NCBI GenBank assembly: GCA_016841725.1
Contig: JAENYP010000001.1
Coordinates: 1 to 64,000 of the forward strand
Origin: Thermincola carboxydiphila
GTDB taxonomy: Bacteria; Bacillota; Thermincolia; Thermincolales; UBA2595
Direction: 5' to 3'
Length of the DNA stretch: 64,000 nucleotides
Shown: positions 27,513-35,477 of the stretch, piece by piece
Layout of the letters: each line of letters begins with the position of its first letter
How positions within the stretch are numbered: position 1 is the stretch's first letter
Position numbers and translations under genes: made by a program
Notes under the pieces: generated by a model
What the model was told of the DNA's origin: nothing
Databases searched by the model: none
The model's input: only the letters and a program-made list of their open reading frames with translations

Positions 27513-27531
27513 AAAAACCTCCTACCGGGTT

Positions 27532-27912
27532 TTAATCATCATAACCCATTTTCTTAACTATTTCTGCCATTCTCTCAGGGTCGTCGTTGATAACTCTCTC
27601 CAAATCAGGGTCAATCTGTTTCGCGGCAATCGGGGAAAAATCGTTGGGAGGATCTGAAACCATGAAGTCCAACTGCCTGCCCACATTAGGGTTCTGTGGT
27701 GAAACACTTTCTGCCTGGTCCGGCAGGGGCAAGGCATACCTGCCTATCACCCTGTAAAGGATCCAGAGCAGTACCGAAAACAACAAGCCTGCCAAAAATG
27801 CCCGGCTCAAACCGGCTTTAAGAGTAACGCCGGATAGTAATCCAATAAACAGTATTACGAAAAAAACTCCGGTAAAAACCAATACAAAAACCCTGTTATT
27901 TCCCGAAAACAC
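27532..27912 (-). CDS. Small membrane protein between cheD and sigD, unknown
   Basis: 126 residues from a GTG behind GGAGG. Two hydrophobic segments (about 7-27 and 35-56) are followed by a soluble C-terminal tail of about 65 residues ending in DPERMAEIVKKMGYDD. It lies 12 bp after cheD and 19 bp before sigD, clearly within the operon. No family is recognised. Confidence 0.65.
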   Translation of the reverse strand: MFSGNNRVFVLVFTGVFFVILFIGLLSGVTLKAGLSRAFLAGLLFSVLLWILYRVIGRYALPLPDQAESVSPQNPNVGRQLDFMVSDPPNDFSPIAAKQIDPDLERVINDDPERMAEIVKKMGYDD

Positions 27913-27924
27913 TTAAGGTCCTCC

Positions 27925-28407
27925 TTAAATAAACTTTTCCCCCAGATTTATGGTCCTGACATACAGTTTGCCGTTTTCAGAGTAAAATTCAATGGTCCTG
28001 CCATAACTTCCGCCGGTATCTTCAGAAAGCAGGCGTATCCTGACTGACTGCAAGGCGGCCTTAACTGCTTCTACATTTCGTTCGCCAATTTTCATGATGT
28101 CATTGGAACTGTAGAACGAAAACATCTGGGCGCCGCCGGCAATCTTGGCAACCAGGCGAGACACATCTGCACCGTTTTTTCGCATTTCGTTAATCAGCAG
28201 GGGAACAGCTGTATCAGCGAATTTTGCATCATTTGCAGTCTTACCCAAAGAACTGGAAGGAAGCATAATGTGTGCCATACCGGAAATCTTTTTAACCGGG
28301 TCCCATAAGCAAATACCCACACATGAGCCAAGGCCGCAAGTCTGTAGAATATCCGGAAATACTGCAACATTAAGGTCTGCCATTCCTATTTTAATAATAT
28401 TTGCCAC
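27925..28407 (-). CDS. cheD: Chemoreceptor glutamine deamidase CheD
   Basis: 160 residues. The catalytic Cys/His/Thr motif is visible as TCGLGSCVGICLWDP followed by GMAHIMLPSS, with IAGGAQMF later. CheD deamidates receptors and activates the CheC phosphatase. The GTG start shares one base with the cheC stop (TAGTG), implying coupled synthesis of the two partners. Confidence 0.95.
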   Translation of the reverse strand: MANIIKIGMADLNVAVFPDILQTCGLGSCVGICLWDPVKKISGMAHIMLPSSSLGKTANDAKFADTAVPLLINEMRKNGADVSRLVAKIAGGAQMFSFYSSNDIMKIGERNVEAVKAALQSVRIRLLSEDTGGSYGRTIEFYSENGKLYVRTINLGEKFI

Positions 28408-29024
28408 TAGCCCTTCACCCCTATCGCCTCCATGATTTTTTCAAGCGAATCGGCCTCAGGCAGCAAAAAGAAGTGACCGGTAACATTTCCTTCGATTTCA
28501 CTGAAAACCGTTTCCATCAGGAGGGCATGATCCCCGGCAATACCAATCCTGGCCAGCACTGTGTTCAATATAGCGCCTGCCATATCTATCGCCAAAGCGG
28601 GCACAGAAGGCACAAACTCCAGATTAGTAAAACTTGACAGGGAATTTAAGTATGCCCCTGAAACAATATTACCTACCTCGGAAAGGGCAGACATTCCGAA
28701 TTCATCCAGATCTTCATCCTGGCAGTATTTTCTGTTCATAAGGTAACCTGCCAAGGTCTTGGCACAATCAACCGGAAACATAAACAGGATATTGCATGGG
28801 GCCGGTCCGCCAATAGTAGTAAATACTCCGGCGACAAGTCTTTCAGCGCCTCCGACCGCATCAGGCACCTGGGAAAATGGCAGTACACTAATTGCCGGAA
28901 CAGACATTCCTATTTTGCGCCCCATAAGCTGAGACAGTGCGGTAGCGCCGTTTCCGGCACCAATTGTGCCAATTTCCCTGAAAGCGTCTAACTGTGTTTC
29001 GCTAAGGTTCTCATATAGAGACAT
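28407..29024 (-). CDS. cheC: CheY-P phosphatase CheC
   Basis: 205 residues with two copies of the CheC/FliY active-site helix: FREIGTIGAGNGATALSQL and LSEVGNIVSGAYLNSL, each with the Glu and Asn used for CheY-P hydrolysis. It is encoded between cheW and cheD, overlapping cheW by one base. Since FliY upstream carries the same fold, two CheY-P phosphatases are present. Confidence 0.94.
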   Translation of the reverse strand: MSLYENLSETQLDAFREIGTIGAGNGATALSQLMGRKIGMSVPAISVLPFSQVPDAVGGAERLVAGVFTTIGGPAPCNILFMFPVDCAKTLAGYLMNRKYCQDEDLDEFGMSALSEVGNIVSGAYLNSLSSFTNLEFVPSVPALAIDMAGAILNTVLARIGIAGDHALLMETVFSEIEGNVTGHFFLLPEADSLEKIMEAIGVKG

Positions 29025-29482
29025 CAGAATAGCCCCCTTCCTGAGGAAACAGAATCACTGATCTCAAAAATCCTTTCCAGATTGAGCATTATCAGCAGCC
29101 GGCTGCCTAGCTTGCCAATACCAGAAAAAAACTCAGTATTAGCTCCGCTTACACCGGAAGGAGGAGTTTCCACCGATTGCGCGGGAAGCCAAATTACCTC
29201 AGAAACACTGTCCACCAAAACGCCAACCATTTCATTGTTCCGGTTGATGACAATTATTCTGGCAGTTTCTCCAGGAGCCTTGGATGGTAAACCAAACCTT
29301 TTCCGCAGGTCCATTACCGGAATAACCATCCCCCGGAGATTAATTACCCCGGAGATATAAGGAGATGAACTAGGCACCCTGGTAGTCTCAAGTACCCTGA
29401 TTATCTCCTGAACTCTCTTGATTTCGATTGCATATTCCTCGCCTTCAACTGTGCAGGCAACTACCTGTATTCCAGTTTCCAT
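29024..29482 (-). CDS. cheW: Chemotaxis coupling protein CheW
   Basis: 152 residues, a single CheW domain: VACTVEGEEYAIEIKRVQEIIR, SPYISGVINLRGMVIPVMDLRKRFG and VDSVSEVIWLP are typical. It links receptors to CheA. The stop codon overlaps the cheC start; cheA lies 15 bp upstream. Confidence 0.96.
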   Translation of the reverse strand: METGIQVVACTVEGEEYAIEIKRVQEIIRVLETTRVPSSSPYISGVINLRGMVIPVMDLRKRFGLPSKAPGETARIIVINRNNEMVGVLVDSVSEVIWLPAQSVETPPSGVSGANTEFFSGIGKLGSRLLIMLNLERIFEISDSVSSGRGLF

Positions 29483-29497
29483 AACCTGTTCCCCCTT

Positions 29498-31615
29498 TTA
29501 AAACAGCCCTGCCACATCGATTATCAGTGACACCTGCCCATTTCCAAGGATAGTTGCACCGGCCACAACAGGAATATTGCCCAATAGTTTGCCCAGGGGC
29601 TTAATCACTATTTCCTGCTGTCCAATCAGGGTATCGACCAGAAGCCCTACTCTTTTCTCACCATTTTTGACAACAACGATATTAATCTCCTCATCCTTGG
29701 GTAAATCTGTGGGCTGAACCTGCAGGACTTCGTTAAGCCTGATCAGAGGCAGAACACCACCCCTCAGGAGAATAACCTCCTGGTCCTGTATTTTATTTAC
29801 CTGTTCAGGCATAACACTGGTCGTCTCAGCTATAAAACTCAGGGGGATGGCATAAGTCTCATCTTCAATCAACACCAGCAGCGCCTGGATTATAGCCAGT
29901 GTAAGGGGCAGCTGGATTTTAAATTTGGTCCCGCGTCCAAAACTACTCTCAATATTAATACTACCACTCAATGCCTCAATCTTGTTTTTCACAACATCCA
30001 TGCCCACGCCGCGTCCGGAGATATCGGTTATTTTTTCGGCGGTACTGAATCCAGGCCATAAAACAAGCCTGACAGCCTCGGCATCACTGATTTCAGCGGC
30101 GCCATCAGCATCAAGGATGCCCTTTTCAACAGCTTTTTGTTTAATGGCTTCAGGATTAAGCCCCTTCCCGTCATCTTCCACCTCGATAACTACATTATTG
30201 CCTTCATGGCGGGCTGACAACAGGACCCTGCCCTGTTCCGGCTTTTGGGCAGCAGCTCTTAATTCGGGTTCCTCTATTCCATGGTCGACAGCATTCCTCA
30301 GCAGGTGCACCAGCGGATCACCTACTTCGTCTATAACAGTACGGTCGAGTTCTGTCTCTTTTCCTTCAATTACCAGTTCTATATCCTTTCCCAGTTCTTT
30401 GGCCAAATCTCTTACCATTCTGGGAAAACGGCTGAATACTGTATCGATTGGCACCATTCTGACCTTCATGACCACATTCTGCAGATCGGTGGTTATTCTG
30501 TCCATCTGTTCAAGTGTTTCAGCCAGGTCCGGAAGCTGGTTCATCTTACCTATCTGTTCTATCCTGGTTTTGTTTATTACCAGCTCGCCAACCAGATTAA
30601 TTAAATTATCAAGCTTTGTAGTATCAACCCGCACAGTTTGGCTGGCTTTCGCCTTTGCGGGAGTGTAACCCTGTTCACTTTTGGTTTTTTCCAGGTTTTG
30701 GGCCCGAGCCGCTCCCAAATCCCGGTTGTCGGTACTGTCCGTGGAATCGACCTGCCGCAGGGGCGGTGACACTATAGCCTGGGGGTCCGCCCGGTCTGCC
30801 GGTAAACTTGAAGAAAACACCCGGGAAATGACCGTAATGTCTGGCTCCATAACCTCAGTTATGGAAACCAGCCCCTTTCTCACAGTCTCCTGTGGTTCTA
30901 TGGATATCAGTATAATTTCAAAACTCGTGTCAAACTTTTCTTCCTCAATTTCCTGGACAGGCGGAATACTCTTTATAATTTCGCCAATAGCCTCCATGTT
31001 CTTGAATATCATAAAGGCTCTGGCAGACTTCATCACACAGCGCGGGTCAATGGGCACAACAATGTGATAACAGTGAAACCCCTGGTCAATTGCCTGTTTA
31101 ATCAGGTTCTTTTCGTATTCATTAAACTCTATTGATGTTACAATGTGCTGTCCAATGACAGCGCTCCCTGCAGGATTACCCGGTGAAGGCCTCTTCTCGG
31201 GGCTCATGCTCCCAGACGGCTTGCCGGCCTGACTTTCCGTATCATTAAGGTTTTTTAATTCTAACAGGAGGTTCTCAACGGCTAAGTCACCTTCTCCTCC
31301 TGCAGCTATGTCATTAATCATACTGTCAAGTGAATCAACACACTTAAAAAGCAGGTCCACAATTCCGGAAGCGGAGCGCAGCTCACCGTTCCTGAGTTTA
31401 TGTAAAACGTTCTCCATGTTGTGGGTAAGCTCTGCAACCTGGTTAAACCCCATTGTTGCAGACATGCCCTTTAATGTATGTGCAGACCTGAAAATCTCGT
31501 CCAGAATTGCCCGGTTTTCAGGCGAGCCTTCCAAAGCAAGGAGAGCTTCATTAAGTTTTTGCAGATGCTCCTGTGCTTCTTCCAGAAACATGCCCCTGTA
31601 TTGAGTCATGTCCAT
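29498..31615 (-). CDS. cheA: Chemotaxis histidine kinase CheA
   Basis: 705 residues from the ATG giving MDMTQYRGMFLEEAQ, with GGAGG eight bases upstream; an ATG nine codons earlier is less well placed. HPt domain with phospho-acceptor His46 (FRSAHTLKGMSATMG), P2 region around 180-260, a Pro/Gln-rich linker, dimerisation helices (about 325-390), GHKL ATPase (HLLRNAVDHGIE; VEDDGKGL; GRGVGMDVVK) and C-terminal CheW-like domain (LPLTLAIIQALLV onward). It phosphorylates CheY and CheB. cheB is immediately upstream. Confidence 0.97.
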   Translation of the reverse strand: MDMTQYRGMFLEEAQEHLQKLNEALLALEGSPENRAILDEIFRSAHTLKGMSATMGFNQVAELTHNMENVLHKLRNGELRSASGIVDLLFKCVDSLDSMINDIAAGGEGDLAVENLLLELKNLNDTESQAGKPSGSMSPEKRPSPGNPAGSAVIGQHIVTSIEFNEYEKNLIKQAIDQGFHCYHIVVPIDPRCVMKSARAFMIFKNMEAIGEIIKSIPPVQEIEEEKFDTSFEIILISIEPQETVRKGLVSITEVMEPDITVISRVFSSSLPADRADPQAIVSPPLRQVDSTDSTDNRDLGAARAQNLEKTKSEQGYTPAKAKASQTVRVDTTKLDNLINLVGELVINKTRIEQIGKMNQLPDLAETLEQMDRITTDLQNVVMKVRMVPIDTVFSRFPRMVRDLAKELGKDIELVIEGKETELDRTVIDEVGDPLVHLLRNAVDHGIEEPELRAAAQKPEQGRVLLSARHEGNNVVIEVEDDGKGLNPEAIKQKAVEKGILDADGAAEISDAEAVRLVLWPGFSTAEKITDISGRGVGMDVVKNKIEALSGSINIESSFGRGTKFKIQLPLTLAIIQALLVLIEDETYAIPLSFIAETTSVMPEQVNKIQDQEVILLRGGVLPLIRLNEVLQVQPTDLPKDEEINIVVVKNGEKRVGLLVDTLIGQQEIVIKPLGKLLGNIPVVAGATILGNGQVSLIIDVAGLF

Positions 31616-31645
31616 TGCCTTCACCTCCAGCATGTCAGTCACTAT

Positions 31646-32704
31646 TTAAATATTATTCATAATCTCCTGTGCAATCCGGTATATTGGCGCTACAATATCA
31701 GCACACCTGTTCTCAATTGCAGCCCTCGGCATCCCGTATATCACACAGGTTGACTCATCTTCTACAATGGTCAGTCCGTTTCCTTCCCGGATCCTTTTTA
31801 ACCCGGTCACCCCATCCTGTCCCATACCGGTAAGCAGCACCCCCAGGAGAGGCACACTGCACCTGACCAGTGAGTCCATCATCATATCAATGGAAGGTCT
31901 TAGTCCATCCACGGGTGGTTCATCACTCAGGGTTATATAAAAGCGGTCATCAAGCCGCCTGATTTTCATATGCCGGTCACCGGGAGCGATTAAAGCCCTC
32001 CCGGCAATTAATTCATCGCCATCCCTGGCCTCTGAAACCTCAAGCTCTGAAATACTGTTAAGGCGCTGTGCCAACGATTCCGTAAAACCCGCTGACATAT
32101 GCTGAACCACAGCTATTGCAGTCGGAAAATTCCGGGGCAGCTTTGAGAAAATATCCTGGAGCGCCCTTGGCCCTCCTGTAGAGGACCCAATGGCGACTAT
32201 TCGCGGTGGCATCTTCCCGGCAGCAGATTGGCTTTCAACTTTAAGCTTTCTGCCATAATCTGCTGTCCAGTGCGACGCTGCGCTGCGGATTGACCTTATA
32301 TCGGCCCGGGCTGCGGCTTTAACCTTCAGGACCAGTTCATCTTTGACCTTGTCCAGGTCAAGGGAGATATTACCCGAAGGTTTAGCCACAAAATCCAGAG
32401 CCCCAAGTTCAAGGGCCTTTAATGTGGCCTCTGCCCCAACCCCGGTCCTGTTGCTCAGCATAATTACCGGAACAGGGCATTTTACCATAATTTCATTCAG
32501 CGCTGTAAGGCCGTCCATTTCAGGCATCTCAATATCCAGAGTAACAACATCAGGTCTCAATTCCAATACCTTTTTCAGGGCTTCAATGCCATTGACTGCT
32601 GTTGCTATTACCTCAAGGTTGTCATCGCTATGGAGAATGTCAGTGATAAATCTCCGCATAAATGATGAATCATCTACAACAAGAACCCGATGTCGTCCAC
32701 TCAT
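31646..32704 (-). CDS. cheB: Chemotaxis methylesterase CheB
   Basis: 352 residues from ATG (a TTG one codon earlier is possible; GAGGTGG lies upstream). Receiver domain with DD at 11-12 and phospho-acceptor Asp57 (VVTLDIEMPEMDG), then the methylesterase domain with Ser in IGSSTGGPRALQ, His in VVQHMSAGFT and Asp in TGMGQDGVTGL. It demethylates or deamidates receptors. No cheR is in this window, so the methyltransferase must be elsewhere. Confidence 0.96.
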   Translation of the reverse strand: MSGRHRVLVVDDSSFMRRFITDILHSDDNLEVIATAVNGIEALKKVLELRPDVVTLDIEMPEMDGLTALNEIMVKCPVPVIMLSNRTGVGAEATLKALELGALDFVAKPSGNISLDLDKVKDELVLKVKAAARADIRSIRSAASHWTADYGRKLKVESQSAAGKMPPRIVAIGSSTGGPRALQDIFSKLPRNFPTAIAVVQHMSAGFTESLAQRLNSISELEVSEARDGDELIAGRALIAPGDRHMKIRRLDDRFYITLSDEPPVDGLRPSIDMMMDSLVRCSVPLLGVLLTGMGQDGVTGLKRIREGNGLTIVEDESTCVIYGMPRAAIENRCADIVAPIYRIAQEIMNNI

Positions 32705-32719
32705 CAAGCTGTACCACCT

Positions 32720-33376
32720 CTATAGAAGTCCCTTTCTTCTCAATTCCCTCTGCTGGTTAAAGATGAACCTGATTATTTTATCTCTCTCTGATTCCTCAAT
32801 TACCGTAAACTCAAACCCAACTGAGTATTTCATCTTGGTTTTCGGTGGGTTTTCCGTGAACCTGACAACCCGGCCGATAGCTCTAACCTTCTCGCTTTGT
32901 CCCAGGAACACTTCTGCATCCAGGACATCTCCGGAACTGAGCACCTCATCACACATAAACATCATCCCACCACCGCTGATATCTACGGAAACACCTTCAC
33001 CCGGGCTGCCCTTACGCTCAAACCTGTTGTCAAGCCTGCAAAACAAGACCTTTACCCGTGTGTCAAGCCTGACAAAGTTCCTTCTCTGGATTTTTTTCAT
33101 ATCATACGGTTTACCCAAGGTTACCGTTTCGGCATCATCATTATCCAGAGAAACAACCGTGGTAAAAAACACGTATACTGCGCTACTGTCAGTATAAATA
33201 ACCTTTACTTTTTGGCCATGATCCATTGCCACCCGGGAACTGCCCTTAACCGGCACAATCACTACCATTCTCTCCTCAGACAAGCTCTTTGCCCTGCTCC
33301 GGTACTGTTTCAAGGCATCATTGGGCAGTTCCAGTTCAATGGGCTGGTTTATTTTTATGGGGTCAAACGAGCCCAA
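32720..33376 (-). CDS. PilZ domain (YcgR-like) c-di-GMP-binding flagellar brake protein
   Basis: 218 residues from a TTG behind GGGAG at eight bases; a GTG three codons earlier is possible, and the frame is open further back into flhG. N-terminal YcgR-type domain (IKINQPIELELPND), then a PilZ domain with the RRNFVRLDTRVKV motif (RxxxR) and VSVDISGGGMMF (D/NxSxxG), the residues that bind c-di-GMP. YcgR-type proteins slow the motor when c-di-GMP is high. Its presence in an operon headed by a c-di-GMP riboswitch is notable. Confidence 0.88.
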   Translation of the reverse strand: MGSFDPIKINQPIELELPNDALKQYRSRAKSLSEERMVVIVPVKGSSRVAMDHGQKVKVIYTDSSAVYVFFTTVVSLDNDDAETVTLGKPYDMKKIQRRNFVRLDTRVKVLFCRLDNRFERKGSPGEGVSVDISGGGMMFMCDEVLSSGDVLDAEVFLGQSEKVRAIGRVVRFTENPPKTKMKYSVGFEFTVIEESERDKIIRFIFNQQRELRRKGLL

Positions 33377-33408
33377 TTCCTTCACTCCCTTCCACAATTT
33401 GTCATTTT

Positions 33409-34293
33409 CTAACCAAAAAGTTTGGCAATCTTGCCAAAAAAGGCCTTCACACCCACGGGTTCCGGCTGCAACTCCTGTTCCAGCATCTGAGCTGCCAGGC
33501 GCAAAATACATTCTGTTGCAGACGACTTGGGGTATTTCAGGAGAAATGGTTCCTGGCTCTTTACTGCCTTGGAGACACTGGGGTCATCCAAAATAAATCC
33601 CAGATGACCGATGTTGAGCTTGAGAAATTTTTCAGCAACAATCTTGAGCTTACTCGCAGTAATATCTGCCTCCTGAGCATCTTCCACCTTATTAACTACC
33701 AGGTGAACCACCCCGTGCTTCCTTTTGGAAGTCATAGCTTTTACCAGGCCGTAAGCATCGGTGATGGCTGTCGGCTCAGGGGTCGTTATCACAATTACCT
33801 CATCTGCGGCAAGCACAAAACTCATTACATTTCTGGAAAGTCCCGCAGCAGTATCAATTATCAATATGTCTGCAATTCCTTCCAGTTCCTCAAGTTTAGC
33901 AATAAACTGTTCTACCTGCCATCTTCTCAGATTGGCCAGTTCCTGCATCCCCGAGCCCCCGGCAATAATCTGGAGTCCCTGGGGTCCTGGCAGGATAATG
34001 TCCTGAATATTCTTTTCACCTTTTAAAACATTATAGAGAGTGTACTTGGGATTGATCCCCAGCACAACATCAATATTGGCTAAACCCAGATCTGCATCAA
34101 GAATTAAAACCCTCTGCCCGTAAGACATCAGAGCCAGGGCAAAGTTGATGGTGAAATTAGTCTTACCAACCCCGCCTTTACCGCTTGTCACTGTGATAAT
34201 CCGGGTTTTTTTCTGGGTCCCCTTAATTTCACACTCAACCTGATTCTTAAGGTTTCTGGCCAATACGCGAAGTTTTTCTGCTTGGTCACGCAT
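33409..34293 (-). CDS. flhG: FlhG (YlxH/FleN), MinD-like ATPase
   Basis: 294 residues. A deviant Walker A GKGGVGKTNFTINFA (about 37-51), LILDADLGLANIDVVLGI and IIDTAAGLSRNVM place it in the ParA/MinD group. The N-terminal helix DQAEKLRVLARNLKNQ is the FlhF-activating segment. It sets flagellar number and position with FlhF, encoded 2 bp upstream. A C-terminal amphipathic stretch may bind membrane. Confidence 0.95.
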   Translation of the reverse strand: MRDQAEKLRVLARNLKNQVECEIKGTQKKTRIITVTSGKGGVGKTNFTINFALALMSYGQRVLILDADLGLANIDVVLGINPKYTLYNVLKGEKNIQDIILPGPQGLQIIAGGSGMQELANLRRWQVEQFIAKLEELEGIADILIIDTAAGLSRNVMSFVLAADEVIVITTPEPTAITDAYGLVKAMTSKRKHGVVHLVVNKVEDAQEADITASKLKIVAEKFLKLNIGHLGFILDDPSVSKAVKSQEPFLLKYPKSSATECILRLAAQMLEQELQPEPVGVKAFFGKIAKLFG

Positions 34294-34295
34294 GG

Positions 34296-35477
34296 CTATC
34301 TCTCCCTCATAATCATATTGGCTATTTTGCTGGGATCCGCTATTTCTATGTCATCAGGAACGTTTTGCCCTACCGTTACGTAAGACAGGTGCTTCTGAGT
34401 GCTGCTGACAACATTCAGAATAGGTCCATAGGTTGATGTCTCATCCAGTTTGGTGAACACCAATCTGGTAACAGGTATATCACAATAGCTGTTAACAATA
34501 TCCATCATGTCCTTGTAACGGGTGGTAGCGCTTAAGACCAAAAAAACATCAGATGGTTCCGCTATCTCCAGAAATGTTTTCAACTCCTTCATTTGTTCAC
34601 TGTTTTTATGACTGCGCCCTGCTGTATCAATCAGGACCAGGTCTTTATTTGTATGTTTGACAATTGCTTTCTGGAGCTCCTGAGGAGTATAAACTACATC
34701 AACAGGGATACCGATTATCTCACCATAAGTCTTTAATTGCTCAACAGCCGCTACCCGGTAAGTGTCAGCAGTTATCAAAGCAACCTTTTTCTGATCGATG
34801 ATGGAAAAAGTCGCTGCCAGTTTGGCAATGGTAGTTGTTTTCCCTACCCCGGTTGGTCCTACCAGTACAATCGACTGTTGACCGAGAGCCTGTTTCTTGA
34901 AGGAAACCGGTCTGGGCTTTTTCAACAGGCGAAGGACCTGTTTCTCCAGTGACTTCCTGATGATTTCACTATTGCCAATTTCTTCCTGAGGAATCTGTTT
35001 CAGGATATTCTGCAGCATTTTTTTGGTCAACCTGTCATCAACATCATTATCGGTCAATATCTGGTGGAATCTCTGCACCGGTTTGGGCAGGTTCCTGATA
35101 TCCTGTGACATATCTATCTGGTTAATAACTTCATTGAGCATATCCTTCATTTCCTGAAGTTCCTCATGGAGGTCATGCTCTTCCTCGCCGGTTTCAGCGG
35201 TTTCTTCCATGGTTATGGCAGTCATCCGGCCCGCTCCCAGTTTCCCCTGCATCACCGGCTTATCCTGAGAAGGTTTACCGGCAGGTGCCGGAGTCTGAAC
35301 AGGTCTGGCTTCTTCCACTGCTGCAGTCACTTCAAACCTTACCTTCCCAAAGAACCCGAAAAATCCTCCCTCCTTGAACTTCCTTGTGTGCAGAATAACA
35401 GCATCCTTGCCCATATCCATTTTCACCTTGAGCATTGCATCCTGCAGTGTTTCGGCAACATACCTCTTTACGCGCAC
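34296..35477 (-). CDS. flhF: FlhF, SRP-type GTPase for flagellar placement
   Basis: 393 residues. A basic N-terminal domain (VKRYVAETLQDAMLKVKMDMGKDAVIL) and linker are followed by the NG domain: helices about 130-200, then G1 [17 protein letters not shown]2/G3 TADTYRVAAVEQLKTYGEI and DTAGRSHKNS, G4 TKLDETSTYGP. It directs the first flagellar components. The GTG start shares a base with the flhA stop (TAGTG). Confidence 0.96.
   Translation of the reverse strand: MRVKRYVAETLQDAMLKVKMDMGKDAVILHTRKFKEGGFFGFFGKVRFEVTAAVEEARPVQTPAPAGKPSQDKPVMQGKLGAGRMTAITMEETAETGEEEHDLHEELQEMKDMLNEVINQIDMSQDIRNLPKPVQRFHQILTDNDVDDRLTKKMLQNILKQIPQEEIGNSEIIRKSLEKQVLRLLKKPRPVSFKKQALGQQSIVLVGPTGVGKTTTIAKLAATFSIIDQKKVALITADTYRVAAVEQLKTYGEIIGIPVDVVYTPQELQKAIVKHTNKDLVLIDTAGRSHKNSEQMKELKTFLEIAEPSDVFLVLSATTRYKDMMDIVNSYCDIPVTRLVFTKLDETSTYGPILNVVSSTQKHLSYVTVGQNVPDDIEIADPSKIANMIMRER

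Noticed and set aside
33376-33511. Longer N terminus for the PilZ protein
   Set aside because: The extra residues overlap flhG out of frame and have no ribosome site; the TTG at 33376 behind GGGAG fits the YcgR-type N terminus.
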